Shown: in pieces, positions 37,700-47,251 of the stretch
Layout of the letters: each line of letters begins with the position of its first letter
How positions within the stretch are numbered: position 1 is the first letter of the stretch
IMG/VR virus record: IMGVR_UViG_3300027908_000001
Span: 87,167 to 151,166 of that record
Reading direction: 5' to 3' (one strand)
Origin: a virus
DNA: 64,000 bases
The notes under the pieces: generated by a model
Told to the model about the DNA's origin: nothing
Database searches by the model: none
What the model saw: the letters and a program-made list of their open reading frames with translations, nothing else
Position numbers and translations under genes: made by a program

Positions 37700-40005
37700 G
37701 GCTTCACCCATAGACCGTTTTGCATCTGTTGCAGGTACACTTTCTCCAGCAATACATCCGTGAGTCCGGACCGCCGGGCCATGGGATTCCGGTCGCTATA
37801 CTCCGCCCGGGCTTGCGCGTACATTTGCCGGGTGAACGCGGCGGACGGACTGCCAGAATCTGAGAAGCGCGTGTTGCCGTTGTTCCAGTTCCAGTTGTGG
37901 GTTTGAATGACGGCGTCACTCGTGGAGTTCAACACAGGCCAGTTGTTGCCCGGCGATAGGAACGTGCAGCAACCGTCAACCAGCATGGAGCCGGAGGTAG
38001 ACCCGCCCACCCTGTACCAGTCGATGATGTAATTAGCCAGTCCCAATAAGAACGCGCCATTGAAGTTGACCACCGAAAACGCGTTCGATGTGGCCCGTGA
38101 AAAATTTGCGCCGGACGCGCCAATGTTCTCATGAAGTACGGACGCCAGATATGTCACGGTGCCGTTGCCGGACAACTGGAGAATCCGGTTGCCCGTGGTG
38201 TTCCCCGCTTCGTTGTAGATGGCCTCGCCGTAAAACTGGCCGCCATTCGTACACATCAAGCTCAGGACATTCACGCCGTTGTCCGTGTCAATCATCCGCA
38301 CCTTGCCATGGCCTTCCAGCAATACGTTGACGCCAGTGGTGTCATAGATAAGATTGCCAGCCACATCCACGGTCGTATTTGGGCATTCTCCCAAACGAAT
38401 ATTGGAAGCAGTGGACAAATTGATGTAGTTGTCTTGCACGTAAACCCGAGCGGCGGACGCGCCCACCCCCGTTACTGCTATCATGGCCCCGGCGGAATTA
38501 CCTCCCGCAAGTTGAACCTGAGAGAAGGTCACATGCGACGGGGCCGGGCAGGAGAACATCGTTCCCCCTGAAGAACCGTTCCAAGAAAACTTGGACATGA
38601 AACCGTCACCGACAATCCGCACATCCAAATTCGCTGGCATGCTTATGGTGGAACCAATGTTCCATTGGCCGCCGCTCGATGACCACGGGATATGCACAAT
38701 TGCACCATTCGCGGCGCTATTGATTGTGGATTGTAAAGACTGCGCGTTCAAATTGGAAACCGGCATGTCCAGCACAGTGCGATTGAGATTGGTGGCCTCG
38801 GGCGGAATCGCCGGTGAAGCGAACACTAAAGAACTGCGCGCGACCACGTAGTTGTCCACCAAATTTGTTTTCAAGCCGCTTCCCGCCGAAATCCAGCCGG
38901 TCGTGCAATTCGTGTTGCCGATGGCGGTCAGGTCAATCTGAAGCGAGTTGCCCGCGATTACAGAAGCGCCACTTGCGCACGCAATGATATTATCGAGCAT
39001 TACCAATGGACCCGGTTGTCCCATGACGACCGGCGTTTTAGCGTCAATGATGGTATTGCCCTTAATCAAGGTCGGCGTAATGTTCGCCCCTTGATTGGCC
39101 GTCTGGTAGAAAGTACCCGCACGCACGCTGATGTTGCTCACCAGTGACACGTAGGAGGCGGCAGGTGACATATAGAAGTCCGTCTGGTCGTCCACCAGTA
39201 CGCTGTGATATAAATGAGCGTTACCCGTTTGAACGTACACGCCCGTCTGGCAATTGGTAAAAAGACAGTCGCGCAACCACGCATCCAGCGCGTTGTAGTT
39301 CCAAGTCTGCAAGCCAACGCTCAATCCTATGAACTGGCAACGAGTAAACCCTTCATTGGAAAATCCTGCGCCATAGAAGCCGCCGTCGACCCCGTGCCCG
39401 CCGGACGCTCCGTTTTTAAAGACCAAATCCTCAAACGTGTTCGCGTTGTCGAAGTAGGTATAGCCGCTGTTTTCACTGCAACTCAATAATGTTTTTGACT
39501 TACCGTTACCGTCCAGCGTTAGTCGGGCCAGCACAATCTGTTGGACTGAATCCAAGTGCAGAACCGTCGAACCATCGGAATAAGCTGTACCGGTAGCACC
39601 ATCGTACTTGAGCGTCGTATCGCTGGAACTATGGCCTAATATCTCAACCATCTGCCGATTATGCAGGTAGAGTTTGGCGGTAACGCGGTAGGTGCCGGGC
39701 GGGAAGTACAATACCGGTGAAGCCGAGCCTAGCCCCACGCTGGCGAGCGCCTTGTTAATGGCCGCCGTATCATCCGTCACTCCGTCCCCAACGGCCCCAT
39801 AGGTCGTTTTTACGTTCGACCAGCTATTGAATGGACCGTACCATTCATTGAATGCCGTATTCATCGGTGGTGTCGGAGGCGCGGGCGCGGCCAGCGTTGT
39901 GACACCTGTCATATTTGATGGCGGCGACGTAACCGCCTGCGCCTTGTAACCCGAGAGCGCTAGGAGTGTAGAAAGCGCCAATATCCAAAAACGAGATTTC
40001 ATCAT
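37696..40005 (-). CDS. Secreted right-handed beta-helix (pectate-lyase-like) protein
   Basis: 769 residues. A Sec signal peptide (MMKSRFWILALSTLLALSGY, cleavage after AQA) precedes the pectate-lyase-superfamily start motif VKTTYGAVGDGVTDDTAAIN (about 64-83) and then VLYFPPGTYRV. The remainder is a long solenoid of turn repeats. The fold is that of phage tailspike depolymerases, but tailspikes normally lack signal peptides. C-terminal 60 residues (MYAQARAEYSDRNPM, LEKVYLQQMQ) are helical. ATGA overlap with its upstream neighbour. Confidence 0.75.
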   Translation of the reverse strand: MMKSRFWILALSTLLALSGYKAQAVTSPPSNMTGVTTLAAPAPPTPPMNTAFNEWYGPFNSWSNVKTTYGAVGDGVTDDTAAINKALASVGLGSASPVLYFPPGTYRVTAKLYLHNRQMVEILGHSSSDTTLKYDGATGTAYSDGSTVLHLDSVQQIVLARLTLDGNGKSKTLLSCSENSGYTYFDNANTFEDLVFKNGASGGHGVDGGFYGAGFSNEGFTRCQFIGLSVGLQTWNYNALDAWLRDCLFTNCQTGVYVQTGNAHLYHSVLVDDQTDFYMSPAASYVSLVSNISVRAGTFYQTANQGANITPTLIKGNTIIDAKTPVVMGQPGPLVMLDNIIACASGASVIAGNSLQIDLTAIGNTNCTTGWISAGSGLKTNLVDNYVVARSSLVFASPAIPPEATNLNRTVLDMPVSNLNAQSLQSTINSAANGAIVHIPWSSSGGQWNIGSTISMPANLDVRIVGDGFMSKFSWNGSSGGTMFSCPAPSHVTFSQVQLAGGNSAGAMIAVTGVGASAARVYVQDNYINLSTASNIRLGECPNTTVDVAGNLIYDTTGVNVLLEGHGKVRMIDTDNGVNVLSLMCTNGGQFYGEAIYNEAGNTTGNRILQLSGNGTVTYLASVLHENIGASGANFSRATSNAFSVVNFNGAFLLGLANYIIDWYRVGGSTSGSMLVDGCCTFLSPGNNWPVLNSTSDAVIQTHNWNWNNGNTRFSDSGSPSAAFTRQMYAQARAEYSDRNPMARRSGLTDVLLEKVYLQQMQNGLWVKP

Positions 40006-41033
40006 TGTGTCAATCCTATGGTGTTGACCGCAGCATAATTGGTCTGTGACGTGAATGTCACCTGAATTACACCGTTAGAGGGTACTACCACCGAATAATC
40101 AAGCTCGATACCCTTCAGCGGCCCTCCTGCGCGCAGCACAAGGTCAATCCCGCTATCAACGGTGACTCCATTAACGGCGATACTGAAAACCCGTTGGCCT
40201 TTGATTGTCCAGTAAATCTCCGCTGCAATCACGCGGAGCGTGAGCGTTGAGCCGGGCGGCAAATTCGTGAATGTGTACCCGGCAGGGCCGGTATTAAATA
40301 CCCGCTGCGTCTGCCAGACACCGGTTGGCGGCGGGTTGGTCATGAGCGAGGTGTTCACCACCACCGCTGTACCGGCGGAATTGGCAGTCTCCTTGTCCGC
40401 ATTGCCTCCGTTGAAGTCCATGTCGGCTACGTAAGGCGCGAAGCTGACCGCGCTGCCGGAGGCGATGAAGATGTTTGTGAACAGTATCGGCGGCGAGTTG
40501 GAGGTAGCCGCAGGCGTCCATGAAAAAGGCGTCTGCGCGTCGGAGAAATAACTATAGGCCGTGCTCGCTTGAACCGTGCTATCTGTAAATATCGTATTGG
40601 GATATAGCGCAAACGCAATCGGAAGGCCGGGCCATTTGTCCTGTCGATAGAGTTCGGCGAAGGCGTAGTTGGTGCTGGCCCATGTAAATCCGAGGACGAC
40701 GTTCGGTGAAGTCACGCTTATCGCTGTAAGATTTATCGGACCGGGCGGGCACCCGTTCGAGGAACATTGCGGACAAACATTGGTCGGCGGGCACGTCGGG
40801 CAAGTAGGACAGGTCGGGCAGTTTGCTGATGGTACATCCACCACGATGGATGCCATGCCGGTTACCGAGGCTCCCGGCCAAGGAACACCAAGCAAGGTGA
40901 ACGGTTGAGCCGTATAGACCACTGGCACTGAATAAGAAGCATTGCTGGTAATCGTCAGTGATTGAGGTGTCTGCGCCAGACCGGAGTGAACCACCAGTAG
41001 TAGCGCACCGATTAGAAGCCAAATATTTTTCAT
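40002..41033 (-). CDS. Secreted protein with malectin-like domain and CPT repeats
   Basis: 343 residues from the ATG at 41033, eight to ten bases after AAGGAG; an ATG at 41051 overlaps the previous stop. Signal peptide KNIWLLIGALLLVVHSGLAQ. A CPTCPTCPTCPP run (about 72-84) and CPQCSSNGCPPG follow, a likely disulfide or metal-rich linker. The C-terminal 150 residues (VADMDFNGGNADKETANSA, FTNLPPGSTLTLRVIAAEI, VFSIAVNGVTVDSGID) follow malectin-like carbohydrate-binding modules. Probably glycan binding outside the cytoplasm. Confidence 0.65.
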   Translation of the reverse strand: MKNIWLLIGALLLVVHSGLAQTPQSLTITSNASYSVPVVYTAQPFTLLGVPWPGASVTGMASIVVDVPSANCPTCPTCPTCPPTNVCPQCSSNGCPPGPINLTAISVTSPNVVLGFTWASTNYAFAELYRQDKWPGLPIAFALYPNTIFTDSTVQASTAYSYFSDAQTPFSWTPAATSNSPPILFTNIFIASGSAVSFAPYVADMDFNGGNADKETANSAGTAVVVNTSLMTNPPPTGVWQTQRVFNTGPAGYTFTNLPPGSTLTLRVIAAEIYWTIKGQRVFSIAVNGVTVDSGIDLVLRAGGPLKGIELDYSVVVPSNGVIQVTFTSQTNYAAVNTIGLTQ

Positions 41034-41047
41034 GATAGAATTCTCCT

Positions 41048-41434
41048 TCATTGCGAAATCCCTTCTTCCGCGGCAACCGTGACGTTGCCGGTGCTCCAGA
41101 AATAGACCTCATTGCAATCCGTGCCGTACCACACGCCATTGGCTATGGTCGGAGGTTGAATGGCATATTTCGCGCCTTTGATGAGCAGTTCGCCATTACT
41201 CGTGGTTGACGAGATTCGCGAGACCCAGCCATCGCTCGGCCCGTTGTTTACAATGAACCCGGTCAACCGCAGCATCCCGCACCGATTGCTCATGACCAAC
41301 GTGCTGCTATTGGATGAAACGAGGGTGCTGTACTGCGCGTGCGGTTCGATGGTGCTTTCGCCGCGCCCGAATGCAATGAGCGCGAAGCCAGTGGCGGCCA
41401 GCGCTATGGTTAAGATGATTCCATATTTTTTCAT
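41048..41434 (-). CDS. Small secreted or membrane-anchored protein
   Basis: 128 residues from the ATG at 41434 (GGAGAG ahead). N-terminal KKYGIILTIALAATGFALIA is a signal anchor. The rest is beta-rich (RLTGFIVNNGPSDGWVSRI, YAIQPPTIANGVWYGTDCNE) and could be a small virion or surface protein. No family recognised. Confidence 0.6.
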   Translation of the reverse strand: MKKYGIILTIALAATGFALIAFGRGESTIEPHAQYSTLVSSNSSTLVMSNRCGMLRLTGFIVNNGPSDGWVSRISSTTSNGELLIKGAKYAIQPPTIANGVWYGTDCNEVYFWSTGNVTVAAEEGISQ

Positions 41435-41451
41435 GTGTGATTCTCTCCTGT

Positions 41452-42438
41452 TTACCGCGACCGATTGAGGGCGTTGATTGTTGCAAAAAGCGCGAGGCCG
41501 TTCGGCGCGAATTGGTCGTTTACCCAGTCCCAGTAGGTCATAGGTCCGGGAGCCATGATGCCGACCGGCGCGAGACCCCAAACGCCGTTTTTCTGCGCGA
41601 CAACGACAAAGGCGATGGCGTTACTGACCGAGCCGATACCAACCTCGTTAATCATCATCGGCTTGTTGCCTGCAAACTTCTTCATGCCCTGACAATCGGT
41701 GGCCAGCGTCCGTAATCCTGCTGCCGTGGTATCAAACGGCGACATGAACATGGGATTCATTCGGTAATCGTGCCAAGTGATGGCGTCAAGCGCCTTGAAA
41801 CCACCGGCCTGTTGAAAGGCAGCGTTCCACGCCGCATCCTCCGCGCTGGTGTTGGACGGACCGGCAATCAGGATATTCGGCTGAACGCCGCGCGCGGCCA
41901 CACGGCTGGCGATTATCAGCTTGGCCGAGAACTGCGCGTTCTGCGTGGCGTTGGTACAGGATGGAATCCAGTTGCACCCACCATCCGGCTCATTGACAGG
42001 CTCTACCCACCTGAATACACCGGGATACCGAGCCAGTATTGCCTTGATAAAGTTCGTCTCGCCACCGATGAAGGCCGCTTGCGAGTTGGTGTAGGACTCA
42101 GGCGCTTGCAACGGCGCAACGCAGATGCAGAGCATGTTGGCTGGCTGCACTGGCTGCGGATTCGGGAAGTTGATACTGGCCCAGTTGGACACCGTGCAAG
42201 CCCACATCTGTTTATCCAGAGCGCGGAAATCATACATGCCGCGATTCGTTTCGATGCTGGCCCAACAGACCTGCAACCGCCACCATGTTGGATTGACAGC
42301 ATTCGGTCCGAACAGCCGATGAAATTCCGACGAGTCTGTGCCGGTAGGCGCTTCGCAGCCGGGCGCAACGGTCTGCGCTATACAAAATGAAGCCAGCAAT
42401 GTTCCAACCAGACAAAATATGGTTAGCAGTTTTTTCAT
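41452..42438 (-). CDS. Secreted glycoside hydrolase, clan GH-A
   Basis: 328 residues from the ATG at 42438 (ATGA overlap with the fibre gene). Signal peptide KKLLTIFCLVGTLLASFCIAQ. Acid/base WVEPVNEP (N149, E150) and nucleophile MMINEVGIGS (E265) sit at TIM-barrel strands 4 and 7 with the usual spacing. Related families (GH5, GH39, GH44-like) hydrolyse plant or microbial polysaccharides; the exact family is not assigned. Secretion would place it in the periplasm or outside. Confidence 0.75.
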   Translation of the reverse strand: MKKLLTIFCLVGTLLASFCIAQTVAPGCEAPTGTDSSEFHRLFGPNAVNPTWWRLQVCWASIETNRGMYDFRALDKQMWACTVSNWASINFPNPQPVQPANMLCICVAPLQAPESYTNSQAAFIGGETNFIKAILARYPGVFRWVEPVNEPDGGCNWIPSCTNATQNAQFSAKLIIASRVAARGVQPNILIAGPSNTSAEDAAWNAAFQQAGGFKALDAITWHDYRMNPMFMSPFDTTAAGLRTLATDCQGMKKFAGNKPMMINEVGIGSVSNAIAFVVVAQKNGVWGLAPVGIMAPGPMTYWDWVNDQFAPNGLALFATINALNRSR

Positions 42439-45400
42439 TGAGCAAAGTAGTCCATCGCGAACCAAGTGTCGTTGGTTATAAGCGTGTATTGGGAATCACC
42501 TCCACTCGCTAAATGGTATGTTCCAGAAGTATCAAGTAGTATGCCCAACTCGGACACGGTGTTAGCGGGCAGGTAAAACACTTTTGGCGGAGGCGATATG
42601 ATGCCAATCGCTGTTCCATTGGCAAGGATGGCGTTACCTCCTAGACCAATCCAGCTAGTGCCGTTATTTGTGGAGAAGGCTAAAAATCCGTTCAGGTTCT
42701 GGCCACAGCAATTGGAAACGCAGGCACTGCCGGTGACTGAGTACGCCCCGCTGACCAGATTCGTAATCTTTCCCGCTACAATATCGGGCTTGAAGTAAAC
42801 GGTGCTTGAATTGGTGTCCACAAGATTGTAGGTAATAACGTTTGGCGGGCTGTAAGCAGTCAGCGTGCCGCTGTTCGCATTACGAGAGATGCTGATTCGT
42901 TGCGGCGGGTGCAGCATCGAAGTCTGGAGCGTCGATATCGTCCCGACAAGGTTCCCAAGGGAGTTTGTGTAGCCGTCGTAAAGAACATTTACGGAAGTGG
43001 CGACGAGTGTCCCGGTTGGATTTTGGGTGTAGTCCCCCCCCTGAACGGTGATGTTGGTGCTTCCTTCGATGTCCAATCCAATGGCGCAATTGACTGCGCT
43101 ATTGGCACCAAATACTACGTTGGTACTGTAATTACCGTGTATTAAGAATCCTCCTGAACCTGAATTGGTGCAATTACGCGCTGAATTCCCAAGCACAGAT
43201 AGACCAACCGAACACACTTGTGAATGCGTGTAATTCAAGTAGAGTCCGTACACAAACCCGTCAAAAGTGTTGCCTTCAATCACTCCACCGACCGTGCGGC
43301 CTTCGTCGTCAAGGCCACCATCGAGCCCAAGTCCGGGAGGTGTCTTTTTTGAAAACTCGCAGTTGGCCACGATGAAACCTTTAAGGGGCAGCCCGACTGG
43401 ACTTCCCGTAGGGTCGCCGCCCAGAATTGTCAGGTGCGCCTCATGGGAGGCATTCGTGCGTGTTGTGTTGTGGAATTTATCATTGATAAAAACCCAATCG
43501 CCAATGTATTCGTTGGTCACGTTTGCCAGAGAGAATCCAAGCGGACCAACATCGAATATGTTATCATCGAATGTTGTGCCCGTCACCCACTCGTGATTGA
43601 GCGAGTAATCGTTTCCGTAGTATAAATACAACTCTATGCCATATCCGAAAACGTTGGAAATAACACAATCCTTTACGTTGACGTAAGGCTCGACAACCAG
43701 AATCGCAGCTTGGTTATTTCCCCCCACATAACCGCCAGCTTTTACATTGCCCATGCCTAGTATTTTCACCTTCTCAAAGGTAAGGCCACTGCCGGTGTAG
43801 TGTGTGTCGGTGCATGAGTTTCCATAATCCAAATCGGCCCATTCTGCGCCGCCGGACATGGCCTGAATCGTCGTGTCATGAATACGGTTGTTGCCGATGG
43901 GGCCATCCAACACGAAGGCGTATTGGTTCAACGTGGCATCATTGGTTTCTTGGCCGGTTCCGGTGATGACGCCCCCACCAAAATCCAAGTTGCCGCTGGC
44001 CCAAAAGATGCAAGGAGGGTTAATTTCAAATCCGGTGTTCACCTGACCTGCCAGATTGGTTTGCGGCGCTTGCAAGTAAGCCCCGTTCTCAAAAACCCAA
44101 CGAACGCCGTTGGAGCACGCCCGGATGTCGTCAATGACGGAGTTACATCCGGTATTGGTTGCCGACCGCAAGGAATAGTAACCGTTCGGGAAGTAGGCCA
44201 CGGAGAGCAGGTTGGATTTGGACGCGTTGGCGATGTCTATGGTCATCGCTCGCAACGCCACCGCCGCATCGGGATTCGTCGTTCCATCCGCGCCGTAATC
44301 GCGAATATTGAATACTTTGTACGCATTCGTATTCAGGGCGTAGAGCGAACCGGGTAAACCATTCAAGCTTCCAGCGTTGGCCGCGAAGTTGGCTGTGCCC
44401 ACCGACATTCCGCCGTATGTCGCTGCCGCTCCAGAGCCATTGAGTGAGCCAGCGGTGGTAGCGAATGTCGCTGTAGTAGCATTGCCAACCGTCATATTCG
44501 GGTTCGTGGAGTTCGTCGTCGCAAGGTTGTTCGTTGGTGCGAAATTTCCCGTAGCGGTCGCGTTTACAAGAACCACGTTGGTCAGCCCGGCACCGGCCAC
44601 CACCTGCGATGCAATATTCGCCTGACCGGGCTGCAGAGCAGAGTTCCAAGTATTAGACGATGAATTGACTGCGATTATGATTGGTTGAACCTGTGCCAAT
44701 GGAACCGGAGAATTTGTCGCAACAGCAATCGGCACATTACTTTGAATTAAATTCTGCCAATCCCAATCCGCAATAAGCGGAAGTGTTTCCGTAATCCACA
44801 TTGTATTATTGTTGGCATTATACTCGATGCCAAACGCCGGATTCCCATTGGCCTTTAGGAACGACAACGAACCAAAATTGCCTATCGCGATATTTGTGGT
44901 TCCTAGAATTGAAGTGAAAGAGCCATTGTTGGCATTAATTGTTCCGGTAGAAGTTACGTTATTGGAAAATATCACCGCAGAAGATTGTCCATTGCTTAAT
45001 ACTTGGTTGGCAGCGTTGTTGCTCGCAATAATGCCGTTTACATCGTTCGTTAAAAATGGATATGGTAACGCCGCATTGGCCGTGCTCTGAGCGGTTGCGG
45101 TAGCCGTCGCCAGCGTATTACTAGTGCTGGTTAATTGTGTTTGGTCTGGGAGTCCGTTTGTGACGGCCATCGCTCCAATTCTCAAAGACGCATTTGTCCC
45201 ATTGAGCCAAGAAATCACATCCGCGTGAATGGCATTATTTGTCGCATTCAGTGCAGCAATTATCAATGCGTTGGTGGCATTTATCCACCCGCCGATATCC
45301 GAGCGAATGCTTGTATTGGTCAGATTCAGCCAGCTTTGCACGTCGCTACGGATGGAAGCATTGGTGCCATTGAGTGCAGCGATGGCCGAGGCAAACACGG

Positions 45401-45968
45401 CATTACCCTCGTTGGCGACCGCGGCAGTATCAGGCAGCCCGTTCGTGACAGTTTTCGTGACGAACCCTTGACCGTTGACATAGGTCGCGTCCGGCAGTCC
45501 GTTCGTGACAGCTTGAGGGCCGATTCGGAGAAGATTGTTCGTTCCATTTAATTGTCCGCCGAGCACTATCACCACGGCGTTGCTGGCGTTCAGAATGCCG
45601 GTGGCCATATCGGCGCGGATGGCGTTGTTTGTGCCGTTCAGCGCCGTAAAGTCCGGCAAACCATTGGTGAGCGAACCAGAAGCGCCGGTCGAGGTCGCTT
45701 GATACACGCCCGGTGCGACCTGAAACCACGTGACGGTATCCGAATTCGACAAGGACATGAACTTGATGTAAGCGCTGATATGGCCGCCGCCCGCGTTCGT
45801 AACAGTGAGTCCGGAAACGCCATTCGTGTCCAGTATCAGGTCGGACACGTAATACGTGTTCGTACCCTTAATGACCGTGATGAAATACGGCGTGATGGCG
45901 GCGCGCGATATGCCCGCTAAGGCCAAGAACAGTAAGGCGATGGAGAAAAAGAGTCGGCGCATGAGCAT
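42435..45968 (-). CDS. Large secreted fibre-like beta-helix protein
   Basis: 1177 residues. A signal peptide (MLMRRLFFSIALLFLALAGI, then SRAA) opens the chain. Residues about 100-330 are repeats built on LNGTNNAIRAD, WLNLTNTSIRSD and VTNGLPD units, a trimeric-fibre style region. Near residue 555 a pectate-lyase-type start appears (FNIRDYGADGTTNPDAAV) and a beta-helix follows, with a C-terminal domain of about 120 residues. Looks like a receptor-binding fibre or depolymerase, yet with an export signal. Preceded by the TGACCCC-type motif. Confidence 0.7.
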   Translation of the reverse strand: MLMRRLFFSIALLFLALAGISRAAITPYFITVIKGTNTYYVSDLILDTNGVSGLTVTNAGGGHISAYIKFMSLSNSDTVTWFQVAPGVYQATSTGASGSLTNGLPDFTALNGTNNAIRADMATGILNASNAVVIVLGGQLNGTNNLLRIGPQAVTNGLPDATYVNGQGFVTKTVTNGLPDTAAVANEGNAVFASAIAALNGTNASIRSDVQSWLNLTNTSIRSDIGGWINATNALIIAALNATNNAIHADVISWLNGTNASLRIGAMAVTNGLPDQTQLTSTSNTLATATATAQSTANAALPYPFLTNDVNGIIASNNAANQVLSNGQSSAVIFSNNVTSTGTINANNGSFTSILGTTNIAIGNFGSLSFLKANGNPAFGIEYNANNNTMWITETLPLIADWDWQNLIQSNVPIAVATNSPVPLAQVQPIIIAVNSSSNTWNSALQPGQANIASQVVAGAGLTNVVLVNATATGNFAPTNNLATTNSTNPNMTVGNATTATFATTAGSLNGSGAAATYGGMSVGTANFAANAGSLNGLPGSLYALNTNAYKVFNIRDYGADGTTNPDAAVALRAMTIDIANASKSNLLSVAYFPNGYYSLRSATNTGCNSVIDDIRACSNGVRWVFENGAYLQAPQTNLAGQVNTGFEINPPCIFWASGNLDFGGGVITGTGQETNDATLNQYAFVLDGPIGNNRIHDTTIQAMSGGAEWADLDYGNSCTDTHYTGSGLTFEKVKILGMGNVKAGGYVGGNNQAAILVVEPYVNVKDCVISNVFGYGIELYLYYGNDYSLNHEWVTGTTFDDNIFDVGPLGFSLANVTNEYIGDWVFINDKFHNTTRTNASHEAHLTILGGDPTGSPVGLPLKGFIVANCEFSKKTPPGLGLDGGLDDEGRTVGGVIEGNTFDGFVYGLYLNYTHSQVCSVGLSVLGNSARNCTNSGSGGFLIHGNYSTNVVFGANSAVNCAIGLDIEGSTNITVQGGDYTQNPTGTLVATSVNVLYDGYTNSLGNLVGTISTLQTSMLHPPQRISISRNANSGTLTAYSPPNVITYNLVDTNSSTVYFKPDIVAGKITNLVSGAYSVTGSACVSNCCGQNLNGFLAFSTNNGTSWIGLGGNAILANGTAIGIISPPPKVFYLPANTVSELGILLDTSGTYHLASGGDSQYTLITNDTWFAMDYFAQ

Positions 45969-45980
45969 GATGTCTCTATA

Positions 45981-46000
45981 CTTCGCCGAAAGGGGTCAAC
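45981..46000 (-). promoter_or_regulatory. Putative late promoter motif (class II)
   Basis: Minus strand GTTGACCCCTTTCGGCGAAG, 13 bases upstream of the 45968 start. It is one of four copies; the others are at 55771-55791, 56862-56884 and 57741-57761. Confidence 0.55.
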
Positions 46001-46011
46001 GCGGGCATGAA

Positions 46012-47202
46012 TCAGGTGTGACTCTCTTGGGTGCCAACCTCAATCGTGGCAGGTTTTGGAGGCTCGACCGGCTTGGGCGGTGGCGAAGGTCTACCATCAT
46101 TGGCCGGGTCGAACTTCTCGCCGGGCTGAAATTCATAGAACGGCGCGAGCCGGTAGCGCACGTGGCCAACACATTCTCCCTCGGTTTCATGATAGGGCTC
46201 GACTACGATGTACTTGTTCGGCATATTGCGGTCGCGACAGACGTGACTGGATAACGCGTGCGGAATCACAACCGACCGCAACCCCTTCTGATGCCACCGC
46301 CGGTAATTTATATAGATGTCTTCCGTACCCCAACTGTCAGGATTACCGGAGCCGTACCCGCTCCAATCACAGAGCGCCAGTGCAGTGCGATTCATCATGG
46401 TGCAGCCAAATCCAGTCCAGTCCGTCGGCATCATCGCACCGAGCCCAATGGCCGGATAAGCATGGTCGTACCAGCCCCTCCTCTTCCATCGGCCCTTGCT
46501 ATTCAACTCGAAAACATCACCCTTTGGGGGTGCAGCTTCGATGAGCTTGTTAATTTCCTGCACCCGCTTCCATTTCTCATCGAGTTCTTTCCGTAACGCA
46601 TCGGTGATATCTTTCGGCTCCCGTTTCAACCTGCCGAATTCCATCAATGCCTTTTTCTCTTCCAGAAGTTTCGGGTCTACCTCCTTTTCGTCCTCGGAAT
46701 AATTCGGCAGAATCGGATTTTGCGGCGTGCCGCGACCGCCGAGTAGTCCGCCGATTCCTTGCGATGGATACGGTGACATGGCCACGGAATAGTAGCCATT
46801 ATCGAAATTCAAAGCATCGAGACAGCAACGGATGGAGTTGATGGCCGGGAGCACGTCCGAGTCGAGCGAGAAACAATAGTCCACGTCCAGTTCCCGCGCT
46901 TTGGCGCACATGGCAGACCGGCCGGTTGCGATGGTCAATTGCGCATGGCCTTTATAGTTTTTGCCAGAGCCGTAGATGCCGTCTAGGACGAGCAAATGCG
47001 TAGTGAACCCCGGCAGCAATCTGCGGTATTGGGCCGCCGTCTCTTTCAATCGAGCGCACTTATCTCCAGCCAGAATGATGTGGTGGGTTTGCATGTCGCC
47101 CGAGATTCCCGCATACTTGAGTGCCGATTGCACGCGGTTGGCCTGAGAAAAAAGAGCGTAAGTATAGGTATCGGTGGCGAAAATCGTGATGGCAAACTTC
47201 AT
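46012..47202 (-). CDS. GT-A glycosyltransferase
   Basis: 396 residues. N-terminal nucleotide-sugar domain (KFAITIFATDTYTYALFSQA) with the metal-binding CFSLDSDVLPA (110-120, DSD). The C-terminal part has WTGFGCTMMNRTALALCDW and DSWGTEDIYINYRRW, the acceptor-side ED-type motif of family-2-like enzymes, then a proline-rich tail. A cytoplasmic enzyme; likely modifies a host or virion glycan. Probable short-leader promoter just ahead. Confidence 0.8.
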   Translation of the reverse strand: MKFAITIFATDTYTYALFSQANRVQSALKYAGISGDMQTHHIILAGDKCARLKETAAQYRRLLPGFTTHLLVLDGIYGSGKNYKGHAQLTIATGRSAMCAKARELDVDYCFSLDSDVLPAINSIRCCLDALNFDNGYYSVAMSPYPSQGIGGLLGGRGTPQNPILPNYSEDEKEVDPKLLEEKKALMEFGRLKREPKDITDALRKELDEKWKRVQEINKLIEAAPPKGDVFELNSKGRWKRRGWYDHAYPAIGLGAMMPTDWTGFGCTMMNRTALALCDWSGYGSGNPDSWGTEDIYINYRRWHQKGLRSVVIPHALSSHVCRDRNMPNKYIVVEPYHETEGECVGHVRYRLAPFYEFQPGEKFDPANDGRPSPPPKPVEPPKPATIEVGTQESHT

Positions 47203-47213
47203 GAAGCGCCATC

Positions 47214-47231
47214 ACTATACGCCCCGTGAGC
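47214..47231 (-). promoter_or_regulatory. Putative promoter core for glycosyltransferase gene
   Basis: Minus strand GCTCACGGGGCGTATAG, with TATAGT as a good -10 and only 11 bases to the ATG at 47202. No -35 is convincing. 15 of 17 bases match those before the GT-sulfotransferase gene at 36525-36541. Confidence 0.4.
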
Positions 47232-47251
47232 CCCGGAAAGTAGCGCCAGTT

